Part shown: positions 4,752-5,362 of the stretch, one piece after another
Layout of the letters: each line of letters starts with the position of its first letter
Position numbering within the stretch: the stretch's first letter is position 1
From: Anaerolineales bacterium
GTDB taxonomy: Bacteria > Chloroflexota > Anaerolineae > Anaerolineales > Villigracilaceae
Reading direction: 5' to 3'
Assembly (NCBI GenBank): GCA_017882065.1
Contig: JADGQD010000140.1
Location: 1 to 5,362, forward strand
Length of the DNA stretch: 5,362 nt
Translations under genes and position numbers: made by a program
Notes under the pieces: generated by a model
Told to the model about the DNA's origin: nothing
Databases searched by the model: none
Seen by the model: the letters and a program-made list of their open reading frames with translations, nothing else

Positions 4752-5362
4752 AGCGCACGAGCCTCCTCTCCTCAGTCATCGCCATTGCCAGCACAGCCAT
4801 CGCTATTGCCAGCGGCGTGCTTGTCCTGGCAGGCTACTTCTTCGCTCAAAAGGCGGACGGCCAGGCCTCCCTGCTGACAAACATACGCCTGACATTGCTT
4901 AACTGGGCAATTATCCTGGCTGGTTTTGCCATCTTCATCGGCATACTTTCCCTGTTCCAGGTCCACTTCAAAAAAATCCAAAATAAGCAAAAAGGATCGG
5001 TCTATAGCCTGCTCCTGATCATCAGCCTTGTAGCTACATTCCTGTTCGGTCTGGCAAAGCCCGTCCAAGTGGAAAAAATCTTCACCACTGTCCAACTGCC
5101 GGTGGAAGCCAGCCTGATGGCCCTGCTGACCGTCACACTCACCTATGCCAGCATCCGCCTTCTGCGTCGCCGGTTCAATCTGCTTTCTGTCATCTTCCTC
5201 GTCACCGCACTGCTCATCCTGCTTGGCACCGCTCCCCTGCCCTTCCTGGGTGACTTACCCGGATTAAGCGACTGGGTGCGTCCTTTCCTCGCCCATGTGA
5301 TGGCTGGCGCGGGGGCGCGCGGCATCCTGCTCGGCATGGCGCTCGGCACGCTGACCACCGGC
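4748..5362 (+). CDS. Multi-pass membrane protein of unknown function (partial, C-terminus off the right edge)
   Basis: ATG at 4748 overlaps the previous stop as ATGA, and the frame stays open for 205 codons to the edge. Hydrophobic segments lie at about 8-32, 50-70, 85-103, 118-138 and 145-162, with a sixth likely from about 179 onward (MAGAGARGILLGMALGTL). Positive loops at K75-K82 and R137-R142 (RLLRRRF) suggest that these face the cytoplasm, and K2-R3 would place the N-terminus inside too. The segment between about 163 and 178 (PLPFLGDLPGLSDWVR) is a short loop. I see no transporter, protease or kinase motif. The upstream ribosome binding site is weak (GCAGG), so translation probably depends on coupling. 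Its position makes it a partner of the membrane protein before it. Confidence 0.8.
   Translation, partial: MKRTSLLSSVIAIASTAIAIASGVLVLAGYFFAQKADGQASLLTNIRLTLLNWAIILAGFAIFIGILSLFQVHFKKIQNKQKGSVYSLLLIISLVATFLFGLAKPVQVEKIFTTVQLPVEASLMALLTVTLTYASIRLLRRRFNLLSVIFLVTALLILLGTAPLPFLGDLPGLSDWVRPFLAHVMAGAGARGILLGMALGTLTTG

Overview
The window is about 5.4 kb of compact, moderately GC-rich bacterial DNA, with two gene blocks that diverge from a promoter region at about 3573-3714. The gene set and the wording of several proteins (the small protein with the 'AEFLRRRGLE' and 'ALYLGGPLLRP' stretches, its DUF6754-like neighbour, and the membrane-anchored protein after mutM) look to me like an Anaerolineae-type member of the Chloroflexota. 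That placement comes from memory of such proteins, not from a search, and is moderately confident at best.

Minus-strand block (3572 down to 1, read right to left): a RimJ/RimL-type GNAT acetyltransferase, a divergent ribose-phosphate pyrophosphokinase (prs), a bacterioferritin (bfr) broken by a single extra base, the DNA repair glycosylase mutM/fpg, and a membrane-anchored protein of unknown function that runs off the left edge. Gaps are 8, 51, 48 and 3 bases, so one transcript is plausible. The likely promoter has a TATAAT box just upstream of the GNAT gene. The two wider gaps each hold a short GTAG- or GTTAG-headed hairpin that resembles a REP element.

Plus-strand block (3715 to the right edge): a 97-residue soluble protein, a 248-residue protein with one membrane helix at each end, and a multi-pass membrane protein cut by the right edge. 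Both junctions are ATGA start/stop overlaps, so the three are almost certainly co-translated. None has a function I can name. This is the least-described part of the window.

Two things stand out. First, the bacterioferritin restored to one frame is 155 residues long, with every ferroxidase ligand and the haem Met at canonical numbers, so the frameshift is either very recent or a homopolymer sequencing error. Second, an 11-base repeat (GGTAGTCCCGG) occurs three times, always inside coding sequence. One copy encodes the C-terminal tail of the 97-residue protein and appears to supply the ribosome binding site of the next gene. I found no tRNA, rRNA, CRISPR array, transposase gene or clear intrinsic terminator, and no known defence or biosynthetic system. 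No gene-free stretch exceeds 300 bases.
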